Positions 1 to 11,484 of a DNA stretch of 64,000 nucleotides are shown here, one piece after another. The position numbers and the translations under genes are program-made. Where the stretch lies: NCBI RefSeq assembly GCF_000471905.2, contig NW_006494943.1, forward strand, positions 4,344,894-4,408,893, read 5' to 3'. Under the pieces are notes generated by a model. The model was not told the origin of the DNA. It ran no database searches and saw nothing but the letters and a program-made list of their open reading frames with translations. The first letter of the stretch is position 1; each line of letters begins with the position of its first letter. Origin of the DNA: Amborella trichopoda (Eukaryota; Streptophyta; Magnoliopsida; Amborellales; Amborellaceae).

Positions 1-1507
1 AATCATAGCTAAGTTCCTATTTTTAAATGAAAAATATGGGAGAAGCCTCACATATATTTGGCATTAAGATAACAAGAGATAGAAGTTTGAAACTTCTACG
101 TTTATCTCAAGAAAATTATTTAAAAAGTACTTTAAAGATATTTAAGATGAAAAATTGCAAGCTCATAGATACACAAGTTTGTAAAGGTATAAAATTATCA
201 AAGAAAATGTGTTCATTAAATGATAGTGACAAAGCTGAAATAGAAAGAATTCCATATGCTCAAGCTGTAGGATGCATAAATTATGTCATGTTGTGTACAA
301 GACCTGATTTAAGTCATGCATATGATCCTGTAAGTAGATTTTAGAGTAATCTTGGGATAACTCATTGGCAAGCCGTAAAAAGGATACTCAGATATATTCA
401 GAAAACAAAAAATTATAAGTTGTGCTTCCAAGCTAACAACTTAGAGGTTACTAGGTACTCTGATGCAGATTTTGCAGGAGACCTAGATGATAGAAAATCA
501 ACCTCAAGATTGTATTCCTCTTTGGAGGTGGATGTGTTTTTTTGTCTAGCAAGAAACAAAGTTGTGTAGCTCGGTATACTATGGAAGCCAAGTATATTGC
601 TTATATTGCTACAACTTATGTTGTCTGGATTAAACGCTTCATAAATGATTTAAAGTTGGATATAGCCAACAGACCTATTAAAATTTTTTGTGATGATCAG
701 GTCGCTATCTCATCAAATAGAAATGAAGCTTATACTTTCAAAGGTAAGCATATTGAAATTGATTATCATTATATTTATGATATTATTGAAAAGAATGAAA
801 TAATTGTAAGTTATTTGCCATCTTCATATATGATTGCAGACCCTTTAAAAAAGGGATTGAGTGCAGAAATATTATCAAAGCATGTAGCTTTGATAGGACT
901 TAAAAATATTTAAATCAAGAACTCCCAAATGGGATATTTTTTTTGATGTCTTGATCATGAGAAGAAAAGCCACATTAGAGTGAAAAACCCCATGACATGA
1001 GTTTGGATATTTTTTGTTATGAAATGTATAACCGCTCTAGCGTGAAAAGCCTCATGACAATGATATGTTCATTAAGTGGTATTATATCAATATATCTGAC
1101 CCTCATGGCCAAGTTGGAGATGTTGGTACGTATGGGTGGCCATGGGGCTTTCATACATGCTATTTTTTCTCTCTTTAATCTTTATCATAAATATTATGTT
1201 TATCACTAGATAAGGGCCCTTCTTAGAGAGAGAAAGTCCCGTTATATATTTAACCGTGATATAACCACCCACATCCCAGGACTACGGGGCCACGTTTCTC
1301 AGAGTTTTAAAGAGAAAGCCAAACGTTGAAGAACGGCCTCCTCTATCCCTCTATAAATAAGCCTTTCATGGCCATGGAGAGGCATATACAGAGAAGCTTC
1401 GAGTTCTTACTGTTCAGGAAAATCCTCCACTGTACGATCCTCAGTCTCACGACACTACCCCTAATCCTGAGAATTTAGGGATCCATCTCTTCTCTCATAA
1501 TCTAACA
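1..1507 (+). mobile_element. Ty1/copia retrotransposon fossil, 3' part
   Basis: This is the 3' portion of a Ty1/copia LTR retrotransposon; the window begins inside it. About 27-344 resembles the C-terminal part of copia reverse transcriptase and about 360-913 the copia RNase H region. A non-coding stretch follows, then a purine-rich tract at 1111-1120 and an LTR. The coding part is broken in several places and is a fossil. A second 3' fragment of the same family lies at 10998-11484 and is clearly diverged, so the family is not a very recent arrival. Family assignment rests on recognisable pol sequence and the tract-plus-LTR order. Confidence 0.85.
1121..1507 (+). repeat. 3' LTR of the copia fossil
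   Basis: The LTR starts with TG just after the purine-rich tract and appears to end in CA at about 1507. Homology to the 11093-11484 copy stops near the same point, which supports the 3' edge. Length is about 390 bp, usual for a small copia LTR. The left edge is inferred from the TG and the tract; no target duplication was checked because the 5' end of the element lies outside the window. Confidence 0.6.
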
Positions 1508-3836
1508 CCATCCCAGTAGCACAAATGAGAAAGTCGAATAAGGTGTGGCGTCGGTCACTGTTGCATGTAAATTTAAGATATGGATAAGGATTTAAAAGTG
1601 GATAAACTTCACATTAGAGACAAGCCTACTATTACACAAATTTTCATAGTTGTTTCGACTTTACTAAGAATTTTTTCTTTTTAGGGGTGCTTCACGAGTA
1701 GGATAGGAACTTGGAATCAATCAAGGCGAAACCAGAATCCAAACTTAACCAAGTACTCACCTCTCCCTTGCTATAGTATTCCCATGTTCTTGATATGAGC
1801 AAATGTTCCAATAACATATATTGTTACTTATCTTACACACTTATCTCATTCTATATCAGAGGTTTACTTTAAGTCTTTGATAGTGTAACCTTTCCTTTCA
1901 ACGTAGAGGCCGATTATTTAAGTTAATATTAATCGGTGATTCGTTTCTCGAGTTCCCAAGCAACAAGATTCTCACACCTTTGCTTGATAGGAAACCAACT
2001 ACGTGTTGGGATGTTTCCATATTATGAGGCATCGAAAATATGCAGCACCAATAGTAGAAGTTGAAAAATAGCATTTGTAAGTAAGAAAAGATATAGATCG
2101 CCTACTTGAACCAAGCACAATGATCAGAGTCAAGGCCCAAATCAGGCTGAGTAGTTGATTGATTCTCCCTGAGACTTAAAAGACATGCTGCTGGGTTGCA
2201 TGAAATTGAACTAAAACTGAAGAGTTCTTAAATTATTAAGTGAATGATTTTAAGATTTTAGGACCAGGTGCCTAATGGTGACCTAAATGTTAGTCATGAC
2301 TAAAATCTCTAGGGTTTTTGGCTTGGCTAGGATTTGGGTGTTGGAGGATGAAGGTTTTCTGGCCAATCCTAAGCTTCCTGGAATACTGTGTTTAGGGCTA
2401 GGGTTAGCAGGGGGGTCAAATTAGATAAAGATTTAGGGCAGTTGGGTAGCCAAGGAGGCTAGAGGTCTCATGAAAAACTACCTCTTTAGGTCAAATGAGG
2501 ATATTTACAAACACATCTAACCCAATCTACTGTCCATCAAAAACAGGGTTGATCTAGACCCTCCATTTGGAGAAGACATAAATGTGTTCTTCATAGAGTT
2601 CATTTGTGCTAGCTCAAAATCTCAGCCGGATAGTGTCCAACTTTGATTAATACTGCATGTGCTAAAGGTCTAAGATCTATTGGGGGTGAGAAACTCTAAT
2701 TTGAGGGCTTGATAGTCATTTCCTAAATCATTGCCTAAAAATGATTTTTTCTCTCCTAGTGTTTCAATTCACTTTGCCAACATTTGCTCATGAATTTTAG
2801 GTATAGAATTCATGAATTGGACAAAAAAAGATATATATATTCCTACCTAGATTTGGATTGAACTATTTATAATTAGGTATTCCATGCAAACTTCCCTAAT
2901 TTTGAAATATTATACAAAACTTCTCCGTCTAGAGGCTTGGAACAGGATTCAGAAGCTTCTAGAAACCATCTGGCCAAAGAAGATCGAACTTCGCCGCACA
3001 TGGCAGAGAAGACAATGTAACATGCGTAGGGGATACGCCAGCTCCACATGGTGTATCCAAAATTGCGGTATGGGGTTCATTTGGCACAAAATGATCATAG
3101 ATAGAGGGCTAGGGGTATGACTTGATTTTCAATAGCTTTTTCCAACATTTTTTAGGCTCAAAGGTGTGTCACAGGGCATCATGGTTCCGAATTCTAGAGT
3201 GCTGGGTGATGTTTGGGTTTTGGACAATTCTGGGGTTTTAGGACCAAGGGTCAGAGCCTAGATGCTTAGGAATAGTGCCTTCAATTCTTAATCAAGATTG
3301 AAAATTGTCATCCCTAAGTCATTAGTCTAATGAAATGATGCAATGGAGAGAATTAATAGCTAAAATACAAGAAATAACTGTTAACTTGTTATCTGAGTCT
3401 CTCTCCATCTCCAACAATCATTTCATCAGAATGTTCCCAATAGACTGAAGTTTTCCATGTCGAAGCAAAAGCCTGCATATGAACCATTTTGCTTGGGTAG
3501 CTTAGCATGGATTCATTCTGGGATATGGGATTTCAATTGTTAAACATCAAACCAATGAAACCAATGCCCAAATCGACGAAAAGTAAAAAATTGGCATCTC
3601 CCCTACTCATATTGGGCATAAAAGTACCCTCCTAATAGCATCTTCAAGTACCTCTTTAAAGTTCAACCCCATTAGGTTGTACTTCCTTTCAAGTTGATTC
3701 TGGAATTCCTAAAGGCACTTAGATGGTTTCATGATTTCCTTTATCGAGCACCCCCCACTTTTCTTTCTTTGGTTTTCAAGTTGAATTTTCCATGTTGCAA
3801 TTTTGGTTCCAAACATACACTAAAGCATCCATTTCA
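1508..3836. other. Intergenic, no recognisable gene
   Basis: Open frames here are short (78 residues at most) and match no family I recognise. Codon content looks random. The region is probably decayed repeat sequence, but I cannot assign it. Confidence 0.5.
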
Positions 3837-3955
3837 GCACCTAACAAACATTCCTATTCACTGTGGGTACCTCCATATCTACTCTTGTATCTGGATTTTA
3901 AGGTACCCACAGCAAACATGAGAGTTTGTTAGGTGCCCACAGTGAATAGGAAAGT
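3837..3955. repeat. Short inverted repeat cluster
   Basis: A segment reading CCTATTCACTGTGGGTACCT occurs near 3852 on the plus strand. Its reverse complement recurs twice within about 100 bp, once partially near 3901 (AGGTACCCACAG) and once more fully near 3930 (GCCCACAGTGAATAGG). A matching TTGTTAGGTG/CACCTAACAA pair flanks them. The block can fold into alternative hairpins. It may be the core of a small foldback element, but no target duplication was found. Confidence 0.55.
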
Positions 3956-5201
3956 TTTTTTCATTTTTCTTATTATTAGTTTTACTTTTCTAAAAAGTTT
4001 ACTCACAACATCATAGGAAATCACATTGCCACATGATAAGGTATAAAGGGGATAAAAATGCATGTAAATGCAACAGTGTATGTGTGGGGAGATCTCTCAT
4101 GAATATTACCTTAGGACAACAAAAGGAGTACATATTTTCTTTACAAAAGGTTCTGACCTACTTGTTGCAACCTCGAGGTTGTAGTGACCTACTTGTTGTA
4201 ACCTTGAGGTTATAGTGAAGCATGTTCACCAAAAAAAATGGTAAAGAAATCCAAGTTTCCCTACACTTTTGAACTCTTGTTGTGCCATAAACCAAAGAGA
4301 CGAGTAATCAATTTTTAGAACAATTATGTGGAGATATATGTAATTTAACTATGCAAGCCTAAGCCTAACACAAGAATAAACAAGTAAACTTCAAATATTT
4401 CAAACAACAATTTAATGTTGCAATCAGCATGTGTTCCATAAAAGGCATCTTAATAAGCTTTTATCTCATTATGGGAGAGGGATCTAAGTTGTGTCCTGTC
4501 AACCTTCCTTCATCTAAGCGGCCTTCAAAATAGGGAAATCATGAATATGAAAAAAAAATTGAAAGAGATAAGGATAAACTTTTTAAATATACTTTTAAAA
4601 AACAACAAATAAAAAATAAAAAAGATAATACAAAAAGGTGGAAGGAAGATGTGGTGGTCCTCGCATACCAAACGAGCATGATGGACCATCATCAATATTA
4701 ACATTAAAAAAGATTTTGAAACTCTAAAATTTTTAAATAAAAATTAACATAAAAAGGGTTCAAAACATCAAAATTACCATTAAAAAGTTTACTTTGTAAT
4801 TTCTATTTTACAGGTCGCTCCCAAAAAATTATCAAGAAAAATTCCCAAGTTGCCCTGGATTCAAAACCCTAGATTTCTCTAATTTGACCCACCCTAAACA
4901 ACTAAGGTAATCCCATCATTTGGCTGTATTCATTTACGCTGGCTAAATTATTGATATCACCTCAGTTTGGGTACTGAGCAGGGGTAATTCATGTATTTTT
5001 TTTACAAGGTACTCGAGTTGATAAAAATTGAAAAGAAATGGTAATGAGGTTCAATGATTCCTTAAATTTTTTTCTTTGTTATTTTTAACAAGGTTCTCAA
5101 ATTCAACTAGGCGCCAAATCTTTATAACATAGCTTACACTTATCCATTTCAAACTTTTCCATTACTCTTTGGCAGTAAATTGTTTAGGAAAGTTGAATGG
5201 T
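3956..5201. other. Intergenic, no recognisable gene
   Basis: AT-rich sequence with A-tracts around 4540-4640. A short direct repeat (a motif containing CCTCGAGGTTGTAGTGA, then a diverged copy) occurs near 4165-4217. No coding signal was recognised. Confidence 0.45.
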
Positions 5202-5483
5202 TCAATTTGCTCTATTTCTTGTTATCTTGATTCCCAATACATATAAAACTTTCCCTAGATCTTTCATATCAAAGGGTCGTGAAAAGAATTCTTTTGTTTC
5301 TAAAAGAAGGGCCATTGAGCTACTAAATATTAGCATATCATCCACGTGTAGTGATAAAACTATAACATCACTCCCACTACTTGAAAATGTAGATCGTAGG
5401 TTTGTTGGGTTGAATTGAGAAAATGGCCAAAGGTTCTGAAGCTCAGCGAGTGGAGTACCATACAACCCAATTGTACCTACCAA
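5202..5483 (-). mobile_element. Copia reverse-transcriptase fragment (fossil)
   Basis: On the minus strand this stretch resembles the core of copia reverse transcriptase, including the region around the conserved aspartate pair. It is an isolated fragment with no LTRs beside it and is too short to act. It is unrelated by position or strand to the fossil at 1-1507. Confidence 0.75.
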
Positions 5484-7339
5484 ATGATCCTAAGTTCCCT
5501 ATTTGAATGTTTTGTTGGATTCTAAACTGAGTGAATTTTGTTTAATAATATTTTAAAATATTTTATAATGATTTTTTAAAATTTCTAAGAATTTTATTAT
5601 GAGTAAAAGTTGATTCTAAAATTTATTTGCATAAAATTCCACCTAAAGACACCCACGTATGTGAGCATACCACGTAAATGGCCAATGTATGCCACGTGCG
5701 GGCCTTACATAGGATGCCACGCCACTTCCATGTGCATAAGACATGGACAATCCAAGTGGCATGTGAGGCCCTTGTTTGAATGAGCCACATAGTGTGGATA
5801 AGTGTGTTGTGCAAAATTAGGATTTGCGTGCACAAGAGTGAGTATAGGAAATATATTTTTTAAATATTATCTATATTCTTGAAGTTGCCAACTAATAGCT
5901 TTTTAAGGTAAAATATGCTTTATGTATGTTGGAATTCCTATTTGTTTAATGAAGAGGTTTATGACATCCTATGGCACCATGTGTAAGATAATGTCTAATG
6001 TGAAAATGACTGTTCATTAAGCTCTTGAAAATATTTTCCCAAGAGACAAAGTACTGGGACACCACACATATTGATTCTGAAATCAATGGATAAAATTGAG
6101 TTTTGATAAAATTAACGGTAATAAAAGGCATCCAAAGACATTATGGTTTACAAGCCTAAAATGAGAATAATGAAGTTTGGAGGACAATTTTGGAAATTTG
6201 TAATAATAGTGATTAAATCTCACCCATCCTATATTAGCCACATAAGGTGTTAAGCAACATCAGGATAAAAACCTCTCTCAACCCTTGGATAATTTGTTTG
6301 ATGGCTAAGATTCAATCTAGGGTTAAAATCATATTTGAACCACCTATAGAAGCTCATTATCCCTAACATCCATTACACTTAGAACATCTCAATAGAGGTA
6401 TGTGAGCACGTATGGGATGCCCCACTCGAGCCTTCTTTCTTTCTTGCCTTACCTATTTTAAATGAATGAAGAAGTGCATAGTGCTGTGTTTTGAGAGTCG
6501 CCATAATGGATGACTCTGAGTCCATTAAGATGCAACCTTTATTAGAAGCCTTCTATATCTTCAAGCTCCTTTTCTTTGCTTGCTGTAAATACATACTAAT
6601 AGAACTTAAGATTGTTCCCTTAGTTATCTTTAGCTCATATTTCAAGTTGCTTGCTCACTAGTCCTTCATTGTTCCATTTGCACTCATTGACTATATTTTC
6701 TATCATCGTTTCGAATCCATTTTTATTGGCACTTCCTTGCTATAACTCTCAAAGTTCTTGAGCCCAAAATTAGTGAGCTTAAGTCCTCCTTATCGTTCCA
6801 AAAGTGCTATTTTATGAGTGCTGTCATTTCCATTTTGTTCAAAGCACCAATCTAGTTTTATTGCATCCATCACTCTCCAAACTAGACCTTTCATTGTCTC
6901 AATCCACCACGTGTTGAGCTTTCCCCCATTTTTCCCGAATGTGGTTCATTTTAGGCCCTCTTCTCATTGATTTTTCACAGAGCATTATGCACCCATTAGT
7001 ATGGAATGATTTCATTATGATGGATGCTTCCCATCTAGATTGAATCTAAGCCTAATTGTCTTGCTCTATCATAAAAAAAGTTGTAACAAGGGTTATGTTA
7101 ACAAGGGTTATGTCCAAGTCTGTAGGGTCATCCCGACAACATGAGATAATTTCAAACGACTTCACATGCCATTAGACTGATTGCATATGTTTGTATTTGA
7201 GATTTAGTCCATATGAGTGCTTGCATTCTAAGTTCTTGCGTAGATTCATGAGCAATAGCTGCAAATTGTATGTATCAAGTGTAACATGAGTTGTATTCAA
7301 TAAAAGTTTTGTTTTTTTATACTTTGGACTCATCTTCTA
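5484..7339. other. Intergenic, no recognisable gene
   Basis: Only short random frames. A GTG/CAC-rich patch (5640-5830) gives open frames on both strands that look like low-complexity artefacts. No repeat family was recognised. Confidence 0.45.
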
Positions 7340-7596
7340 TACGATACAATGAGTATGTCTCTTGAAAACTATTGCCCCCATTTACTTTTAATACAAGAAG
7401 ATCATAATCATTCTTACCCCCCATATTTCAAATCGGATGGTTGTGAGTGTGTCATAGACTGCATTTATAATTTAAAAAAGTATTTCTCGAACTTTACACG
7501 TACCCTAAGCCATCCAATTTGATATCCAATTTCTAGGAACAGTTATGAACTCCTTGTAACAAAGATAAATGGTCTTATAGTATACAATTCTTAAAA
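7340..7596. mobile_element. MITE, 233-bp foldback family, diverged copy
   Basis: This is a diverged copy of the foldback MITE seen most clearly at 15592-15824. Shared landmarks are a TACAATGAG-like start, a TTTAC..TACAAG..TCATAATCA arm, a central GACTGCATTTAT-like motif and a closing AAGATAAATGGTCTTATAGTATACAAT arm. The left arm seems to carry a small insertion. The edges are approximate and no target duplication was readable. Confidence 0.6.
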
Positions 7597-8639
7597 AGAT
7601 CGGGCCTCAAAATCTTTTACCGAAAAAAAACTAAAACACTGCTGTCTGTTTTGCATGATTAGGTAATTTCTTTTCGGGGTCGTAATCACAAAGAATTAAG
7701 GAAAAACGCAAAATGCTGCACTCTCGATCCCATTCCCATGTGATACATAAAATTTGAAGGGGGAAATGAACAATCCAATGACTCAAATGAATAAGAAATA
7801 ATTTGTGAAAATAAGTTCCAAGTCAAACAGCAATAATTCACCCCTGAAAGCAATAAAAACTTGATTAAGTTGCAAGTCATTCATATTGGGAACAAAGTGG
7901 AGTGAGGAAACCATTTATTCAATTTATTTTATAGTGGAAGATTGAATGGAGATGGCCTCATCAAGGCTGTAAAGATTGGGTCTGGCTGGGAGAGCTACAG
8001 CATCTGCAGCAGCCTCCATTTGGGGCAGGGCTGCAACACACACATGCAGGACAAAAGACAGATCCCTGCCTTGTTGGCCTTCCATTTATCACTTCTGAAA
8101 ACCCAACATGAAACATCATCATCAAAAGCATTTTATGAATCTATGGAAATACACAAAAGAAAATTCTCATGGTGCAAGTAATCTAATGTTCAAGATTAAG
8201 AAAATGCCCTTAGTGAGAAAAATAAAGAAAAGATGATGAAAATGCATATAAAACCAAAAAAGTAAAAGGCGGCGTTGTGGTGTCTTGAGCAAAATAGATG
8301 ATGACCATTTTGTGCTTTTGGATCGCAATGTCATGGAAACCTTATGTTTTCTATGACTATATAGCATAATTAGGTTGAATTCATCGCTTCTGATTTTGCT
8401 ACAATTGCAGCACTATCTCACGTTCAAATCTGAAACCTGAGAACATTGTATCCAACACGGGGTGGAAAAGGGGTCGGGATCGGGATCGGGATCGGGGTGG
8501 TAGCACCCCACACCTTAGTAGCCATGGTTTCCATTTCCACAACTGACACCATCTAACATTTTCAAAAAGCTACCTCCTAATCCACTATCTTCCCCATTGA
8601 ATTACCCAACAAACAAAAAAAACCTACCCGTGGTGGGGG
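7597..8639. other. Intergenic; GGGATC minisatellite
   Basis: No gene recognised. At 8469-8500 a short tandem run of the hexamer CGGGAT (about four copies) is visible. Open frames at 7942-8181 and 8167-8367 have no family resemblance that I can see. Confidence 0.45.
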
Positions 8640-8960
8640 AAAATGGCCAGGCCTAGCCTGAACCTAATCCCTGTAGGGCCGGCCCAAGACTGTCTAAGCC
8701 CGAATTAGCCCAAGAAGGCTTGGCCCAGGCCCGGCTCTAGCCTTGACAAGGCATGGTCAGGTTCGGCCCTGCCAAAATGCAAAAAAACAAAGAGAAGACA
8801 AATAAAGGAAAAAAATAAGGGAAATAAAGGGCTAGGCAGAGCTTGACAAACGGGGCCGGCGCTATAATGGTCCTGGCGTAAGCCTAGACCCGGCCTGGTC
8901 CTATATCAGGCCATAGTTGCCTGCCCGTGGACCGGCACTTGAGCCATATTTTATGGTTGC
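8640..8960. repeat. GGCC-rich dispersed repeat
   Basis: The block is markedly GC-rich against its AT-rich surroundings and repeats variations of GGCCCGGC, GGCCTGGCC and AAGCCC. Similar blocks occur at 13265-13535 and at 21060-21240, the latter inside intron 1 of the GDSL gene. They look like copies of one dispersed plant repeat, but edges and type could not be fixed. Confidence 0.5.
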
Positions 8961-9243
8961 TATCGTCCGGCTGGGCATTGCCAGAAAAAATCAAAATTTG
9001 TAGCTAAAGGAGATATGCTTACCCTGGGTCATGCGTGCGGCAGTAGCAAGAGGAGACAGGGAGCACAAGAAAAGAAGTAGTAAAAGAGCTGCCAGAGCAT
9101 GCTGCATGCCTCTCTTGCTTGCCATCTCTCTTATTTTTCACTTACAATTTGTTATGACACAAGAGAAGCTCTCCTATTTGTATTTGTAGGATAATCGAGC
9201 AGAGAGGAAGATCGGATGGGTTGACTTTGAGGGATTATTTAAT

Positions 9244-9615
9244 GGGTGCGGTTTCTGTAGAGCCGAGGTTCTAAACAATCAAAGTAAAACACACCTTCAA
9301 ATAGTATCAAGAAATGTGGTTTCCATACTGAAAATCTTTGTGATAACTTTAAAATATATTTTCATTTTTAATTATAAAATTTAAAGTTTAAAAAATAGCA
9401 TAGATCGAGCAGATTTATGAAAATTTGATAATAAAAAATTGACAGTCCAAAAATACATTACAAAATTCATTATTTCAAAAACTTGAAATTCATTTTTTTC
9501 TTATGTCCATACAATTTGATGATATTTGGACATCAAAACAACTTATTATAGTGAAACTTTTAAAGTAGGTTTTAATTTGATTATTTAGAGCCTCGGCTCT
9601 ATCTAAACTTTTTCC
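9244..9615. mobile_element. MULE-type MITE, 370-390-bp family
   Basis: The element begins GGGTGCGGTTT and ends AAACTTTTTCC, with inverted arms containing GAGCCGAGGTTCTAAACAAT on the left and ATTATTTAGAGCCTCGGCTC on the right. Flanking 9-mers TTATTTAAT (9235-9243) and ATATTTAAT (9616-9624) match at 8 of 9 positions and read as a target-site duplication. Size (372 bp), arms and interior match the copies at 24407-24794 and 62729-63121. No coding capacity, so it is non-autonomous. Mutator-like affiliation is inferred from the 9-bp duplication. Confidence 0.85.
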
Positions 9616-10756
9616 ATATTTAATTGTCAGAAAAGCGAGCATTTATGGTGCCGTATGGTCTCAAGTTTGAAAACTGAATCTAATTTTGGTGAAGCCTGTG
9701 GTTGTGTAGCCGTATTTTTTGACCTGAATTTAACACAGCTTATGCTTCAAAGGTTTAACGCGTTGCGTGTGCGCACTGCTACGTCGGCCATCCACCATTC
9801 GTTGTCGTCAACAGAGGGTAGAGATGGGCCACTATTTGTTTCTTGTTTTTTTGTTTTTGGATAATTCAGTGGTAGGAATCAAACTTGAGATGCGGTGCTA
9901 CTAATCATTCGAGTCAAAGCCCAATTCCTAAGGGCACTGTTCTTTTGAGAGACTTAAAACATATTATCCAGTCCCTTTGATAGGCATCCATTGCTAAAGA
10001 TTTGTGAGGAGGCAGGGCCGACTTAAAAACTGGGGGTTTGGGCATGGTCACATGAGTAAGCCTCTTGAAAAGTCGCATGTGCAATTTAACGGTCACTGGA
10101 GGCCAATGTTATGAAATTCGCTTCCTTTGGCTAAAGATGCCGAAGCTTTTGAATTTTAGGCACAATCCGAAGCGAAGCTAAGCCTAGTAATGCAGCTTTG
10201 GTCAGATTTGAGTATGCTTCGGATCTGTTTCAACTAACAAAGAAATAGCTATATAAAAGCTTTTTTTTTTTTTCCATTATTTGTATATATTTTTTTATAT
10301 ATAAATATCTAATTTATTTATATTGATTTTGTTTTATTTATAAAAATTCCAAAGTCTTTCTCTCAATCGGCCGAAACACCGAATTACGTCATATTTTTAC
10401 CAAACCGAAAAAGACTCCGAAGTGAATCTGACAACATTGCTCGAGGCCTTCCATAAATGGCCACTTCTTGGCCTTTCACGAAAGCTCTAGCTCCCTTTCA
10501 AAATTGCAAACTCAGTCATGGCCTTCAAAAGGGAAAATTCCTTAATGAGCATTGACATTCACAACATCCAAATGACCATCTCTCTTTGAGAAGTTTATGA
10601 CAATAAAATTTGAGATAACAAACCCTTTTTGGTTCTGTACGGAACATACCCAAAAGGATGATAAATTTGCTCCTTTTCAAGATACAAAAATTAATTGTTC
10701 TTCTGCCTTTAAAACAATTGCAATACTAAATGATATAAGGGAAATTGTTTCATGAA
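9616..10756. other. Intergenic, no recognisable gene
   Basis: No gene seen. Around 10120-10210 there are short GAAGC/GCTTC-type inverted motifs, with a related patch at 10360-10440; these may be ends of an unidentified element. A pure AT and T-tract stretch lies between (10260-10340). Confidence 0.4.
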
Positions 10757-10992
10757 TATGCAGCCTAACGTATAAAGCATCCATCTTAAAGATGGATGCA
10801 AATAGGTGGTTCATCTAAAAACAATTGTAACTAATGATCCAAATATTTTTTTAATATAATTATTATTACTAGTTTTCAAATTTTTTTTCATATTCATGAT
10901 TTCCATGTTAAGGATTATATATTCACTAAAAATTGAGTTCAAAATATATTTAAAAAGTATATTTATTGCCAAGCCCACATTTCTACATTTTG
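10757..10992. repeat. Dispersed repeat, about 240 bp (copy 1)
   Basis: This segment is closely similar along its length to 34775-35017. It opens with a small hairpin (GCATCCATC..GATGGATGC), continues through AAATAGGTGG..CATCTAAAAACAATTGTAACTAA, and ends in CATTTCTACAT. The 34.8-kb copy continues into GTGAGGGCTTGGACGCATG, whereas here the repeat stops where copia-derived sequence begins. Confidence 0.7.
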
Positions 10993-10997
10993 AAGGC

Positions 10998-11484
10998 CTC
11001 ATGACAATGATATGCTCATAAATATTAAACCCACTAAGTGGTATAAACTTTATGATATTTTAATGTATCTAGCCCTTATGACCAAGTGGGAGATATAGAT
11101 ATGTATGATTGGCCACGGGGCCTAACATGTTCCATATTTCTCTCTTTTATTATTTATCTTAATGATTTAATATTTACCACTAAAAATAAGGGTTTCTTAG
11201 AGAGAATAAGTCATTTAACAGATAGATGATAACTATACATCTCCCAGGAATTGTGGGCCACATTTTTCAGAGATTCCAAAAGAAAACCGAACGTTGGAGA
11301 ACAACCTCCTCCATCCCTCTATAACAAGGCCTTTCGTGACCATAGAGAAGCATATACATAGAAGTTATCTTTGAGTTCTTATTGTTCTGGAAAAACCTGA
11401 CATCTACGATCCACAGTCTCACGACATTAGTTTCGACTCTTGGGAATTTGGTAGGTCCTTCTCTTCTCTCGATATTTCAACAAA
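10998..11484 (+). mobile_element. Copia 3' fragment with LTR (fossil)
   Basis: The sequence parallels 1045-1507: the same CCTCATGACAATGATATG-like internal 3' region, the same purine-rich tract (about 11083-11092), then the LTR to about 11484. Internal sequence before the LTR shows it is a truncated 3' end rather than a solo LTR. It is clearly diverged from the first copy, with many substitutions and small indels, and has no coding sequence. Confidence 0.8.

Noticed and set aside
9855-9935. tRNA- or SINE-like stretch (TTCAGTGGTAGGAATCAAAC)
   Set aside because: No A and B box pair at the right spacing and no tail or target duplication.
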